The position numbers and the translations under genes are program-made. This document shows positions 1 through 10,578 of a stretch of DNA of 64,000 nt, piece after piece. Under the pieces are notes generated by a model. It searched no databases and had not been told where the DNA came from. It saw only the letters and a list, made by a program, of their open reading frames with translations. This DNA comes from Prototheca cutis. Taxonomy: Eukaryota > Chlorophyta > Trebouxiophyceae > Chlorellales > Chlorellaceae. Position 1 is the stretch's first letter; each line of letters starts with the position of its first letter. The stretch is taken from assembly GCA_002897115.2 (NCBI GenBank), contig BCIH01000002.1:378620-442619 (forward strand), given 5' to 3'.

Positions 1-894
1 AGCCGCCGGTGCAGCCCTCCCTTCGAGGTCGTCCTCACGCAGCAGCAGTGCGTCGTGCGGGGTGGCCCGGTGCCGACCGGGGAGCTGTCCCCGGCCCTGC
101 AACAGCTGGCGTGTCGACCAGTCCGATGCAGTGGCTGCACTATCCGTTCCCGTGGTCATCTTCGATGCAGGAGGATTAGAAGGTGTTTTTGACTTTGGAC
201 ATCAACCAACACCAGCCACCACAGCTGCTCAGCCTGACGATGAAGCCCAGCACGTGGACGAATGGCACGATCCGAGCCAGGAGCCGGCAGCGCCGGCCCA
301 ATCCCCGCTATGCCGAGCAGGATTCACCACGAGACATCCGTGGTGCAGGATCCCAACAGGCAGCAGTGGACAGCCAGCTGGTCTCGCTGACCCCGAGCGC
401 GGCACCCCCCAAGTGGGAAGGATGCTGGGCCTTCAACCCCGGTTTTTCGGCACTCTACGGAAGACTCTGCCGTCAACGGCCTGGTGCAGCGCCACATGCT
501 GAAACACCCAGGCGCAGCAAAGGATGACCTTCTTCAATTCACTCAAAGATTGGTAAGCACATGGTCTCCGGCAACCATCGACAAGCATGCGGCACAGCTA
601 GAAGAAGAATGGCTCTGGGTTGAAATTCCTGTGAACCCAGGCTCTGGATCCAAGAAGCGGAAGAACGGATGGTTGGAGTGCAGTCGCCAGAAGAACAAGC
701 GGAGGAGCGCAGCCAGACCAGATGCAGCTGCAGAAGCCCAGAAAACGGTGGCCATGCCGTTGACCATTGCTCAACTTGTATCTTATCCCTAGATTGACCT
801 GTCTTTGTATGTACAGTACTCCCCTTGATCTGACAACAATGGGCAATTTAGTGATGGTATGGAGGTTTGAGAGGAGATTTTCTTGTGGAATCAG
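1..894 (+). other. Degraded transposon-like sequence related to the MULE-like gene at 10.6-13 kb
   Basis: No intact gene is visible. On the plus strand around 270-400 the translation carries the motif RYAEQD preceded by an Arg-rich stretch and followed about 25 residues later by LTP. The same arrangement (R-rich, RYAEQD, then LTP) occurs in the C-terminal part of the MULE-like gene at about 12,560-12,680. The open stretch at 484-792 has a basic segment but no family I recognise. I read this as a decayed or partial relative of that gene, or the 3' end of one starting left of the window. The match is short, so the relationship is an inference. Confidence 0.35.
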
Positions 895-1330
895 CCCAAA
901 CAGCACCTGCTCTGGGGCCCAAACAGTGGATGTCCCAGGCCCTTGCCAACCCAAGGCGCTTGCTGCCGGCATGTTAAAGAAGGCCAAGGGCCGCCGAACG
1001 AAAAGCCGACATAATCGCGGAGACACAACTCCCATTTGCATCCTCAATCCCCAAAACAGCTTCATTATCTTGATTTCTGGAGTTGACAGGCGTTGCAAGG
1101 GCCTACACGCGCGGTTTGGTGGCCCCGTCCCCCGCAGCTGCGCCGCCCCCGACCGTCGAAGGGCGGTTGCCCACGAGCGCGCTCCTTTCTGACCCCGCCC
1201 TGTTCTCAGACTGGATTTTTGGTGCGGAACAAATATTTTCGTGCAGTCATACAAGGGGGTGCTGCACGGGAGGGCCTGGAAGGGATTTGGGAGATCCGTC
1301 CCCCGCAGATCGAGAGCCTCGAGCCTCGAG
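895..1330 (+). repeat. Interspersed repeat, copy 1 (upstream of SHMT)
   Basis: This stretch is clearly homologous, in the same orientation, to 62,305-62,725. Long identical blocks alternate with small indels. Shared landmarks include tctggggcccaaacagtg, cggagacacaactcccattt, an A/T-rich atattttcg block and gggggtgctgcacgggagg. Indels break the reading frames between the copies, so it is probably non-coding (a non-autonomous element or LTR/SINE-like fragment). It ends about 170 bases before the SHMT start codon and may supply part of that gene's promoter or 5' UTR. Ends are judged by eye. Confidence 0.8.
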
Positions 1331-1497
1331 CCTCTCCTTGCAATGAGAAAGAATCTACCCAGGGTCCGGGGGGTTGATCTGGCCAGCGCAAGTCCCATGC
1401 GATTATCTCATTGGCCACATTTTGCTTGTAGTTTACGGATCCAGGCTTTACGAGTGCAGGTGCCCGCTGCGCTGGTCGGCACTTTCGACCGNGCTTC

Positions 1498-3445
1498 ATG
1501 ACCCAGGCCAAGGACAACACGATGACTGCCGAGGCTCAGGAGAACTTTGCCCGGGTTTTCCCGGACGGCCTCAAGTCCCTCAAGGATGCCGATCCCGAGA
1601 TCGCGGCCCTGGTGGAGGACGAGAAGAAGCGCCAGTGGTGAGCACGTGTTTTTCTGGGCTTGCCAAGGCGTTCGGGCTCGGGCCGGATCTGGGGCAAAAC
1701 TTCTAACCCATTCAAATCAGGCATGTGCCGATGGACTCATGACGTAGCTCCTTGGCCCAGCTGGTGCAATGCTCTGCACATTATTCNTTCTTTTGAGTGA
1801 CTGCAGTGGTGTTCCAGCTGAATGCGTGATGTGCGCCAGGGATGCGGGGTGTCTACTCCTAGCAGGCAGCTCCACCCACTCCAGTGCACTCCTGGCCAAA
1901 TAACACCCCCTCTCCCCCCACAGGCGTGGCATTGAGCTGATTGCGAGCGAGAACTTTACGAGCGCTGCGGTGATGGAGGCTCTGGGCAGCGCCCTGACGA
2001 ACAAGTACAGCGAGGGCCTGCCTGGTGCGCGGTACTATGGCGGCAACGAGGTGATTGACAAGGTGGAGCGGCTGTGTCAGCGTCGTGCGCTGGAGGCCTT
2101 TGGCCTGTCTCCCGAGGAGTGGGGCGTCAACGTGCAGCCCTACTCTGGTTCCCCCGCAAACTTTGCGGTGTACACGGCGTTGCTCAGCCCTCACGACCGC
2201 ATCATGGGCCTGGACCTGCCGTCTGGCGGGCACCTGACACACGGTTACTACACCGCAGCGGGCAAGCGCATCTCCGCCACCTCCATCTTTTTCGAGTCAC
2301 TGCCGTACAAACTGGACCCAGCCACGGGTTACATTGACTATGCCAAGATGGAGGAGAAGGCCACCGACTTCCGTCCCCGGATGATCATCGCCGGCGGGTC
2401 GGCCTACCCACGCGAGTGGGACTATGCCCGTTTCCGTGCCGTCGCCAACAAGGTGGGGGCGATGCTCATGGTGGACATGGCCCACTACTCGGGTCTGGTC
2501 GCTGCGGGAGAGGCCAAGAGCCCCTTTGAGTACGCAGACATCGTCACCACCACCGCCCATAAGAGCCTGCGCGGTCCCCGCGCCGGCATGATCTTCTTCC
2601 GCAGGGTGAGTTTGCCGGTTTGATTGCCTTGCAGATTATGTGTTTGGGATTGATTGATGATATGCATTGCATCGTTCTGGGGAGTACCCCGCCCACACAT
2701 GTTGAAGAATCTGTCAATGAGCCCTTTCCACCAGCAACAACAGCACCTTCCACTCTCACTCAAAATACAATGAGGAACAAATTCAATCTCGGTGCAACAG
2801 GGTGCAAAGCCCGAGTGGGCTCTGAAGCGGGGCGAGGAGCTGGGTGTGGCCAAGTATGATTACGAGGACCGCATCAACATGGCGGTGTTCCCCTCGCTGC
2901 AGGGCGGGCCCCACAACCACCAGATTGCCGCGCTGGCCGTGGCGCTGCACCAGGTGGCCTCGCCGTCGTTCAAGACCTATGCCGCGCAGGTCAAGCGCAA
3001 CTGCGCCGCGTTGGCCGATGAACTCAAGTCTCGTGGGTACAAGCTCATCACCGATGGCACCGACAACCACCTGGTCCTGTGGGACCTGCGGCCCGAGGGC
3101 CTGACGGGGTCCAAGGTCGAGACGGCCGCCGACGCCGTCCACATCACGCTCAACAAGAATGCCGTCGTCGGCGATGCCAGCGCTCTTGCGCCCGGCGGCG
3201 TGCGCATCGGCGCGCCGGCCATGACCAGTCGTGGTCTCCGCGAGGAAGATTTCCGTACCATCGCCGCCTTCCTGGACGAGCTGGTGCAGGAGTGCAAGGC
3301 CGTGCAGGCGACCTCGGGCAAGCAGCTGGCCGCGTTTACCAAGGTCTTGGAAGCCAACGAGAAGCTGCACGATCTCAAGGCCCGCGTCCATGCCTTTGCT
3401 GAGCGGTTCCCCATGCCCGGGTTTGACGCCTCGCTGCTCGAGTGA
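1498..3445 (+). CDS. SHMT: Serine hydroxymethyltransferase
   Basis: A PLP enzyme interconverting serine plus tetrahydrofolate with glycine plus 5,10-methylene-THF (one-carbon metabolism, photorespiration). Three exons (1498-1637, 1924-2605, 2801-3445) join in frame to 488 residues, the usual length. Both introns are GT-AG. Visible motifs: [11 protein letters not shown] near the N-terminus, [17 protein letters not shown], and the PLP lysine motif [14 protein letters not shown] (Lys in the TTAHK context) at the end of exon 2. Exon 3 carries the C-terminal small domain. The start is the first ATG in frame and gives a short N-terminus without an obvious organelle transit peptide, which suggests the cytosolic form, though an unseen upstream exon cannot be excluded. 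A TGTAA signal lies at 3607-3611. Confidence 0.95.
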
Positions 3446-4098
3446 ACGATGGTTCAAAATAATGGCGTTGTTGAGCACTGTCCAGAGCAGCCTCCTAGCT
3501 TGCTGTCTGAAATTTCGAGCTCCCTCCCCCTGCCTTGATGTTTGCCCCGCCGCTGACCGGGGTGCCTTTCTGTGCCGGCGCTGGACATACGCGAGCACTT
3601 GGAATGTGTAACCTCCCTCTTTTTTGTTATTGGTCAATAGAGAACGAGCAGCAGCAGTGCTCGAACTCTTTCTCTGGGGTGGGAAAAGTCAAAGAAACAC
3701 CAGGGGGGTGTTATTGACCATCCATCCAAGCCACACTGTCCGAGCATCTCGAACGGGCATGCTCAGAAGACCCACTTTTGCTCCACGCCCCGGGCGAGGA
3801 GCTTGTGAGATTCGGCCACGCCTTCCTGCCTGTTGGGTTTGCTCTCGCTGCCGGGGCGCCACTGGCTCACCTTGGCAAACCCATTCTCGGGATGGTTGCA
3901 CCTGCATGGATTGTCGTGTGGGTGTGTGATGCAGGTGCAGTTGGGTTGCATGATGACCATCATTGATGGGCGCCCAGTGGCCCTTGCACCACAGCCCCAC
4001 CGTCATCCACACACTGCATGCTGCATTGTTCTATAACACTAACATGAAACCCAAACGTCCCTGGGCTGGCGGCACATCTCATACCCTGTCCAGCCACT
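3446..4098. other. Convergent intergenic region between SHMT and MCM10
   Basis: Holds the 3' UTRs of two tail-to-tail genes. Apart from the TGTAA element I see no RNA gene or further coding sequence. Confidence 0.5.
3607..3611 (+). other. Probable polyadenylation signal (TGTAA) of SHMT
   Basis: TGTAA lies 162 bases after the SHMT stop codon. TGTAA is the established chlorophyte near-upstream poly(A) element, and the position fits a 3' UTR end before the convergent MCM10 gene. Confidence 0.5.
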
Positions 4099-7000
4099 TC
4101 ACCCATCATTCAGGAACTCCAACTCCCTCCAACCGCACTTGGTGCAGCGGGACGTGGGGTATTTGACCCCGATGGTGGAAAATCTGTACCGGCACGCCTC
4201 GCATTCCCACCAGCGTTTGACCGCCTCCACTCGCTCCACGGCATGCGGGTGCGCCGCGCATTCCTTGCGCCGGACCTCCGCGACATACTTGCAGATCCGA
4301 CAGGAGAACGCCTGACAGATTGTTTTTGTTTGTTGGGGCATTGGAGGCTGGGGGGCACGTAGCCAGCACACGTGGCCACCTGTGACACACAGACCATTCA
4401 GCCATGCGCTGTCGTTTGAATGACACATGCAAGAGTGTAAGATACGTTACCCGTGAAAAGGAAACTAAGAACTCGGGCGCGCACTTTAACTTTGAGCTTG
4501 AAGGTGGCGTCCATCTTGGCTGCCATTTCGTCCTTTCTTCCCAAGATGTCCATCACGCCCGCCAGGCGCTCAGCATCATCGTCATCCACGAGGCCCTTGT
4601 ACCTGTAAATTATGGTTGGACCAGTGTGAAGCTCCTGGGAAGCTGGCATGGATATGGGTTGGCACACAGGCAGGCTTGTGAGATTGTTGTCCCACGCCGG
4701 ACGACAGAGTGTGCTTGTGCCCGAATGGATATCTTGGGCAAAGCAATGATGTTGTAGTGACACGGAAAAGCAGAGACTGTGCCGTCTGCTGCGGAAGTCA
4801 CCCCTTTCCCCCTTTCCCCCCATAAAACTAGAAAGAATGAAAGCACTCACCGTGTCCCCAAGTTGACATCCATGTTTTCTGCTTCGAGGATGATGTCTCC
4901 AAAGGCACAAGCGAGCGCCGTTTTCTTTGCAGCCGGGGCACTACTCCCCGATTCAGCACGCCGCTTGGCTGCTGCAGTTTGTCTCGCGGCCTGTGGCGCC
5001 GACGCTGCAGTGCTGCAGGGCACGTCACGCAGGCCTGACAACGCAGTATGAGGAGGAGCCTCTCCGGAAGGAACAGCAGCAGACCCGTCACATGGGACAG
5101 GGTTAGCAGTCTTTGTGTGGCTCGCCTTGAGAAAATCAGGGACGGCAGACTTTTCTGCCCCGGGGGTCCTGCCGCCCGCCTTTATGGTCGAGTGCATCAG
5201 GGCAAGCGCTCGCGCCCGTGCGCCATCATCACCCGCCGATGCTGTGGATCTGGCGTTCGGTGGTACTCCTGCTGCTGCTGCGTCCCACAATGACTCGTCC
5301 TCTTCCAGGAGCACAGTGGTCGGTGGCCGTCTCTGGGCCTTGTCCCCGCCAGTTGTCATTCGACAGTCGTCAGGGCCCCGACCACCGCCCAATGAAGTGC
5401 CCGCAACAGGCTGTGCCGTCAAGCCCTGGGGTTGCCGGCGTGTAATCTCTCGAACGGGCATGGCCAGCGTTCCTGGAACGCGGCCCTGAGGCAGCAGCGG
5501 CGCCGCACCTTCTCGTCGGCCACCGGGTACNGCCAGCGCCGAACGCGTGGCGGCGGCTCGGGCGGGGTCGGCCACAGTAACAAGGTACCGCGAGCCCGTG
5601 GTACTGCCGCGACCTGCAGCCGCCGCGGCAGTCTGGGACAGTACCGCCGGAGCCGCACCGTGCATGCGCGGCTTGACAGCTGCCTGCAACTCAAAGTTGC
5701 CGGGCCGCCAGTGCAGACCTGGTGGTTGCAGTGTTTGGGTGGGGTATTATGTAATCATGTCATCGTGGTGAGGAGGGGATGGAAAGTTGTTGCCGTTGTC
5801 ATGGGCACACCGGCATCTCTCTTCCAAGTTGTGAAACCACCAATCGACCGTAATAGTTTGTTCGTGGAAAGCTAAAAAAATTCAACAGGCTGCCACAGCC
5901 TGTTTGCATGGCAATGGTCCTTCCACTGCTCCCTCCGACTCCGGTCCGAATCATCCCCCAATTCCCCTATTCTCCCTGTCATCACCTGAACTCACCCTTT
6001 TTGCTGCCCTGCTTGAATGCTGTGACAAGGGAGCTGCCCTGGAACTCGTTCCTGCCCTTGGGCTTGATACGGACGTACTCAGACTGGAAAGCGGGAAGTG
6101 TGGAACATGGCCCGGTAGTTCTCATTCTCATCGGGTGGCGGGCAGGTTTTTTCTCTCACAGCACCCCCCAGCATGCCAGCACATGTCACCCACATGCATC
6201 AAAGGGGCCGACGACTTCCACNGAGCATGCTCCATTCGGCCGCTCATTGCAAGATGAGCACCGCCTGCTCGGCTGCAAACTTGCCTGGACGTGATAAGGG
6301 CAGTAGGGACACCTGGCAAGGTTTACCGGCATCTTGCACGAGGTCCCATCCTGCAGAGTCAAGCATGATGTTTTCAGAAGCAGTCGTGGGGATTTTAGGG
6401 TCACATGATCGAGGCATCACGCGGCAAAGGAATGACCTGTAGTCAGCACACAGCAACTGGTCCCTCCGTATCCCCCCACCCTTCTCGCATGCGCCCACCG
6501 GCAGCCACCTCACAGGGCACAGCCCCACACGTACCTTTTTGAGTGCCTTGCAGTAGCCAAACTCTGGGGAGGCGCCCAGTACCCAGACCTGCTCGGCGCC
6601 ATTGACACTCAGGTTGGCTTCGCCGTCGGTTTTGACCTTGGCATTGAACACGGCCACCAGGGTGCCGGGGGCCTGGCGCCAGAGCTCATCGTGTGCGGTG
6701 CCAAAAAGAAAGAGCGACATGCTGGTCTGATCCAGGTCTGTGAGCTTCCAGATGCTGTAGGTGCTCCCTGGTCAAGGACGGTGAAGGGGATTGGAGACGA
6801 AAGGTTTTATTGCAAGGAAAACCATGTTCCAAAACGCACCCAAGCACGGCATGAGCGGATAAGCCATCGTATCACCGACGTTCTCAGCCTGCCTGGAAGT
6901 CCACAATGGCCAGCGCAGTTTTCCAGGCGGCACCTTAGTACGCGAGATCCCGTGACCCTGCACATACAACCCATCAAAGCCACAGACCTTTGGATGATTG

Positions 7001-7754
7001 CATGGCCTTGCTCCTCTCGCCAAGGACGCTGATCGTTGCCCATTGCCCGCTCAGCCCCGTTGTGGCACATCGAGCCCTGTGGGGTGAAAAGAAAGAAAAA
7101 GTGGGTTCGATGCAAAGGAGTCCCGAGTGCCGCAGCATGCCTCGGGCATCGTCAAGGAATTGTTATTCTGCATCTCCACAGGGAACAGGCCCATGCCTAC
7201 ACAGCAAGCACCCACTCCAATAGAAATATACCTGATCTGGGAAAGCTTGACCACTGCCATGTCCTGGAGTCTTGCACTCAGCTGAGAACTGGACACCAAC
7301 GGGCTCTTCAGCTGCGGCGCGGGAGTAGGTGATGAGGCATGTGGAGTTGTCAGCATCGCACTTCCCATAAGAAAGGCAGACGCCATGGCGACGCTGCGCT
7401 ATCTGGAATTTCACATCCAAACAATCAATCCCATCTCACTTTGAGGCCCACGAGGCGCTGAACCAGGGGCCCCTGGCCGGAATCCGCAAAGGGCTTGGGT
7501 CCTGCCCTGCTTGCCTGGCCTGTGCCCTCTGCCCGCTGCGCTGCCATGGAGCCCAGGGTCGGGGCATCATGGCCCAGAGGTATGCACCCAGGTTGCGAAT
7601 GGGTGACCTGTGTTACCACGGGCTGTGGGTGGTGGGCGGCCTTGGCCTCATAGTCGATAACGCCGTGGCCGATGGGCTCGGCCGGCTTCTCGTCGTCCTC
7701 GGCCGCACAGCCCGTCTCGGCGGCCAGCGCCAGCAGCAGATCGTCGCCGTCCAT
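4099..7754 (-). CDS. MCM10: DNA replication factor MCM10
   Basis: MCM10 activates the CMG helicase and helps load Pol alpha at origins. The protein starts MDGDDLLLALA at 7754. Exon 2 (about 7386-7230) has the conserved LVSSSQLSARL...VKLSQI block. Exon 3 (about 7078-6985) begins the OB fold (GQWATISVLGE), which continues in the exon at about 6769-6537 (TYSIWKLTDLDQTSMSLFLFGTAH...LW). The CCCH zinc finger follows (CKALKK, then DGTSCKMPV...CPYCPYHVQ at about 6350-6285). After EYVRIKPKGRNEF (about 6080-6010) comes a long low-complexity Ala/Pro/Thr linker (about 5690-4855), then the C-terminal domain with C-x2-C, KRWWEC-x2-C and CTKCGW zinc ligands (about 4310-4099). Introns are GT-AG except a candidate GC-AG donor after HVQ at 6284. 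Exon limits are approximate; identity is secure. Confidence 0.92.
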
Positions 7755-8597
7755 TTTTGTAACTGTATGGCACTTATGTTTCTAGCCGACACTTTGCTTC
7801 GTCCCAAATGCATGTCTGCTGCATGCGGTCACGACATCTGCGCGTTTGAAATATCAAACCCCGTCGTTCCGAATTTCTGGAAGACGTGGTTGGGGTCCGA
7901 ATCTCGACACGTTCGTATTACCATGCAGGGCAAAAATGATGCAACCAGCTCAGCCAGCAACAGCGTCACATNANCCCGGGGGNTNCTGGGCATCACTGAT
8001 GGCTGTGAATTGTCACCCCCCACAGGGCAATAGGAAGGTGGACCACCTCAATGATGGACCACCTCCGGGGCTGCTTTCCCTTCCTGGGGGAGGGAAGGAG
8101 CCCGGGGGTTCCCACCCCCAGTTGGGAAGGCTGTAACCCCCCAGGATGGATGGATGGCTGTTCATCAGCACTGCGGCGCTGGGTGCTGGAAGCACTCCGG
8201 CCGCTGACCGGTCTTCCGCAGGGGTACTGCACTGTGTGCCTCATGTTCAGACATGCCATCAAGTCTCTGTTCCAGAGGTGATGCTCGCCCTTCAAGGGGT
8301 GGCACTCCTCGTTGGTGCAGCACCAGCTGATGGCACAGCACCGTGGGTGTCTGCTCCCTGCACGACCTGTCCTGCTGCCAAGAAGGAACCCAACCCACTC
8401 TCTGAGCAATGTGGCAAGGGAATGCGATCCAACAGGCATCTTGTCTGAAAAACATGCCCCTGCTGGGCAGGTGGGAGTCGACCAGTCTCGAGCAGGTTTC
8501 ATCATTTTTTGCTGTTAATGTGCAGGGACACAAAAGTTGGCGTTTCACCTAGTTCCTACTGGAATCAGACACAAAAGCACCTCAAAGGGCATCAAAT
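7755..8597. other. Intergenic region with transposon relic
   Basis: Lies upstream of MCM10 and downstream of the NSE2-like gene, both on the minus strand, so it should contain the MCM10 promoter. The only recognisable content is the Fanzor/TnpB-like remnant listed separately. Several unresolved bases occur near 7972-7984. Confidence 0.5.
8165..8450 (-). pseudogene. Frameshifted remnant of a Fanzor/TnpB-like (OrfB) nuclease C-terminus
   Basis: The minus-strand translation contains CCTNEEC at about 8319-8302, then LWNRDLMACLNMRH with the Asp codon of NRD at 8263-8265. This is the arrangement of the C-terminal zinc ribbon and third RuvC motif in TnpB and eukaryotic Fanzor proteins (C-x-n-C, then W-x-R-D-x-n-A-x-x-N). 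The usual following G-x-RP-x-x-F block is present (TGQRPECF) but in the neighbouring frame, just after 8225, so one frameshift separates two conserved pieces. The first CxxC pair and the earlier RuvC motifs are not recognisable. Family assignment rests on motif recognition only. Confidence 0.45.
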
Positions 8598-10093
8598 CTA
8601 CACATCCAANATTTCCTCCTCATCCTGTTGTGCCNCGTGCGGGTTGGGGAACCGCGCCCTCCGGCAGCTCGGCGTTGCCGCCAGTTTTGCTGTGATGACC
8701 TTGATTGCCGGACGGAGGTCCGGTTCGGTGATGGCGTGGGTCGTTCCTGCGGCAGGGGGGTTCCGAGCCTGGTTTATCTGCCCTGGTGCACACGCCATTG
8801 TGCAAAAGGCCGGATGGCAAGTCCGGGGGCATGGCAATGCAACAATGTATGGAGCTGGATTTCCCTTCCCAAAAACCCCAGAAAAAAGGGATCACCACAA
8901 CCACCCAGACACAACACACTCAATTTCACCAACCAACCTGCGAGGGGGCAAGGAACTTGATCCGGTCCGCCCCTTCTCCTGAGCAGGCGAAGCACTGCCG
9001 CCCGTTCGTACACCACACCCACAGAGTCTTGCACAGGGCTCTCCAAGTCCATAANCTGCATTTGCATGCATTCATCATCACTGTGAATTGCGTTGAGGTT
9101 GGCGTCTGTCTGGAGCCGATCGACATCCCAGGGGGAAATGAATGACACCTCTGCAGCGAGCATCCCGGAGTCTGGAGGCAGTGGCTGCACGAAGGGGCCC
9201 CCCCTAACACCTCCACCAGAAATAGCCACCGCACCGGCAGGTTGGTGATGGGACAGCGATCGTTCGGTGCGATGCCGTTGCCGCCTTCGATCTGCAGGTC
9301 ATCGTCAATAACCTCCTGGCCTGCGATTGCATAAGCAGAGCAGCAGCTTCCTCATGGCTTCTGCCCATTGAACAGTGTGCGACTACCACCAGTACCAATT
9401 CCACAATGCGCAATTCATACTCAAAACACAACACCTTGACCATCCCAGAAAGCACACGCTCCGCACCTGAAAAGCAGCTGACGACGTAATCAAATTCCAC
9501 GAGTCCCCGGTTGCTGTCCTCTGGGTTGGGCCTGCCCACGTGGAGAGCAGGGACTGTGGAGCTGGACAAAGCACGCTCGAAGGTCATGCAAAACAAAGGC
9601 GCAGGGTAAGCAATGAAAGGCCTGCATCCCCAGGCAGGCGCCCTCCATCCCAGGCCTCCATACCTGGCAGAGCCTTGCATGTGCCGTTTCAAGAGCTTCC
9701 CGACATCCTTGCGAGACGGTCTGGACGTCATGACACGCTCCGCCGCTCCCTCAAGTCCCCCCACACTCTGCTGGGCATCCAGCATCTCACACAGCGCCTT
9801 GCGTAGCTCGGCAACCTTTGGGGGTATTTGGACGAAGGGGCTGGCCTTGGAAACGTGGCACCGCAGCACTCGNGCCCTTCTCGGCGGCACTGCATTCAAT
9901 GTCTGGCAACCCCCCAAACACGACTCACTCCCTGACTGTCCCCTGCCAGTGCCAAGTGGCTGGCCACATCGATCATGCTGTCTGCCAGGCTGCCAAGCCC
10001 CTGAGGATTTGGTTTGAATGGGTCGGAGGTGTCCCGACATGTAACGCCTGGGCCAGACAACAGATGCCTTTGACTGATCGCGCATGAACGCAT
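8598..10093 (-). CDS. NSE2: NSE2/MMS21-like E3 SUMO ligase of the SMC5/6 complex
   Basis: NSE2 attaches SUMO within the SMC5-SMC6 DNA-repair complex. The chosen start (10,093) gives a first exon containing LGSLADSMIDVASHLA. The exon at about 9830-9690 is helical (KVAELRKALCEML), as expected of the SMC5-binding stalk. The SP-RING region begins with EGGNGIAPNDRCPITNLPV (about 9290-9235) and continues MDLESPVQDSVGVVYERAAVLRLL...VPCPLAG (about 9055-8950), then THAITEPDLRPAIKVITAKL to the stop at 8598. The expected C-x-H after PV and the last zinc Cys after CPLAG are missing, so catalytic competence is uncertain. Splice limits are approximate and the 5' end is the least certain part. Confidence 0.68.
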
Positions 10094-10578
10094 GCAATCA
10101 CGTACCACACAGCCTTACGTTCTGGTAGGCATGGATCTGGGTTCGGCAGGCGGGGGTAAGCCCCTCCCATCCAGAGGTGCTGGACACTGTTTGGGAGGCC
10201 ACGCTACCACTCATAGTGGCCTGCAAGGCTCCCAGGGCTTGATGCCGTATAATGAATGTGTGACAAGAACGTTTTCCTAGTTTACCGGCACGAAGACATA
10301 CCCGGCTAGGGATGCGCGATGCGACGAGAGCACATTCCCAGCGGTACATTGTGGTCTCTTCCCGGATCCACAGATCCCGATCCCTGCATGTCGACAGCTG
10401 CAAAGGATCGGCTGGAAATCCTCGATCGATTCCGGATGCTTGCCTCGTAGCTCCAGGCCCGACATACTCTCGAATATTTCTTTTTATTGCAGCAAATAAT
10501 ATCTGGCTGTGCACGGGGATCAGATTCTACAAACTGGCGGGCTGTTCGGGATTCCATGCAGGATCCGGGCGGTCAAGC
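10094..10578. other. Intergenic/5' region between NSE2-like and MULE-like genes
   Basis: Divergent upstream region. A good 3' splice site (T-rich tract ending ttgcag at about 10,495) suggests an upstream exon of the MULE-like gene may lie here, but the reading frame after it does not fit cleanly and I do not call an exon. Confidence 0.3.

Noticed and set aside
598..1398. Long minus-strand open frame across repeat copy 1
   Set aside because: The same repeat at 62.3-62.7 kb does not keep this frame (indels), and the peptide has no recognisable motif; open by GC-rich composition.
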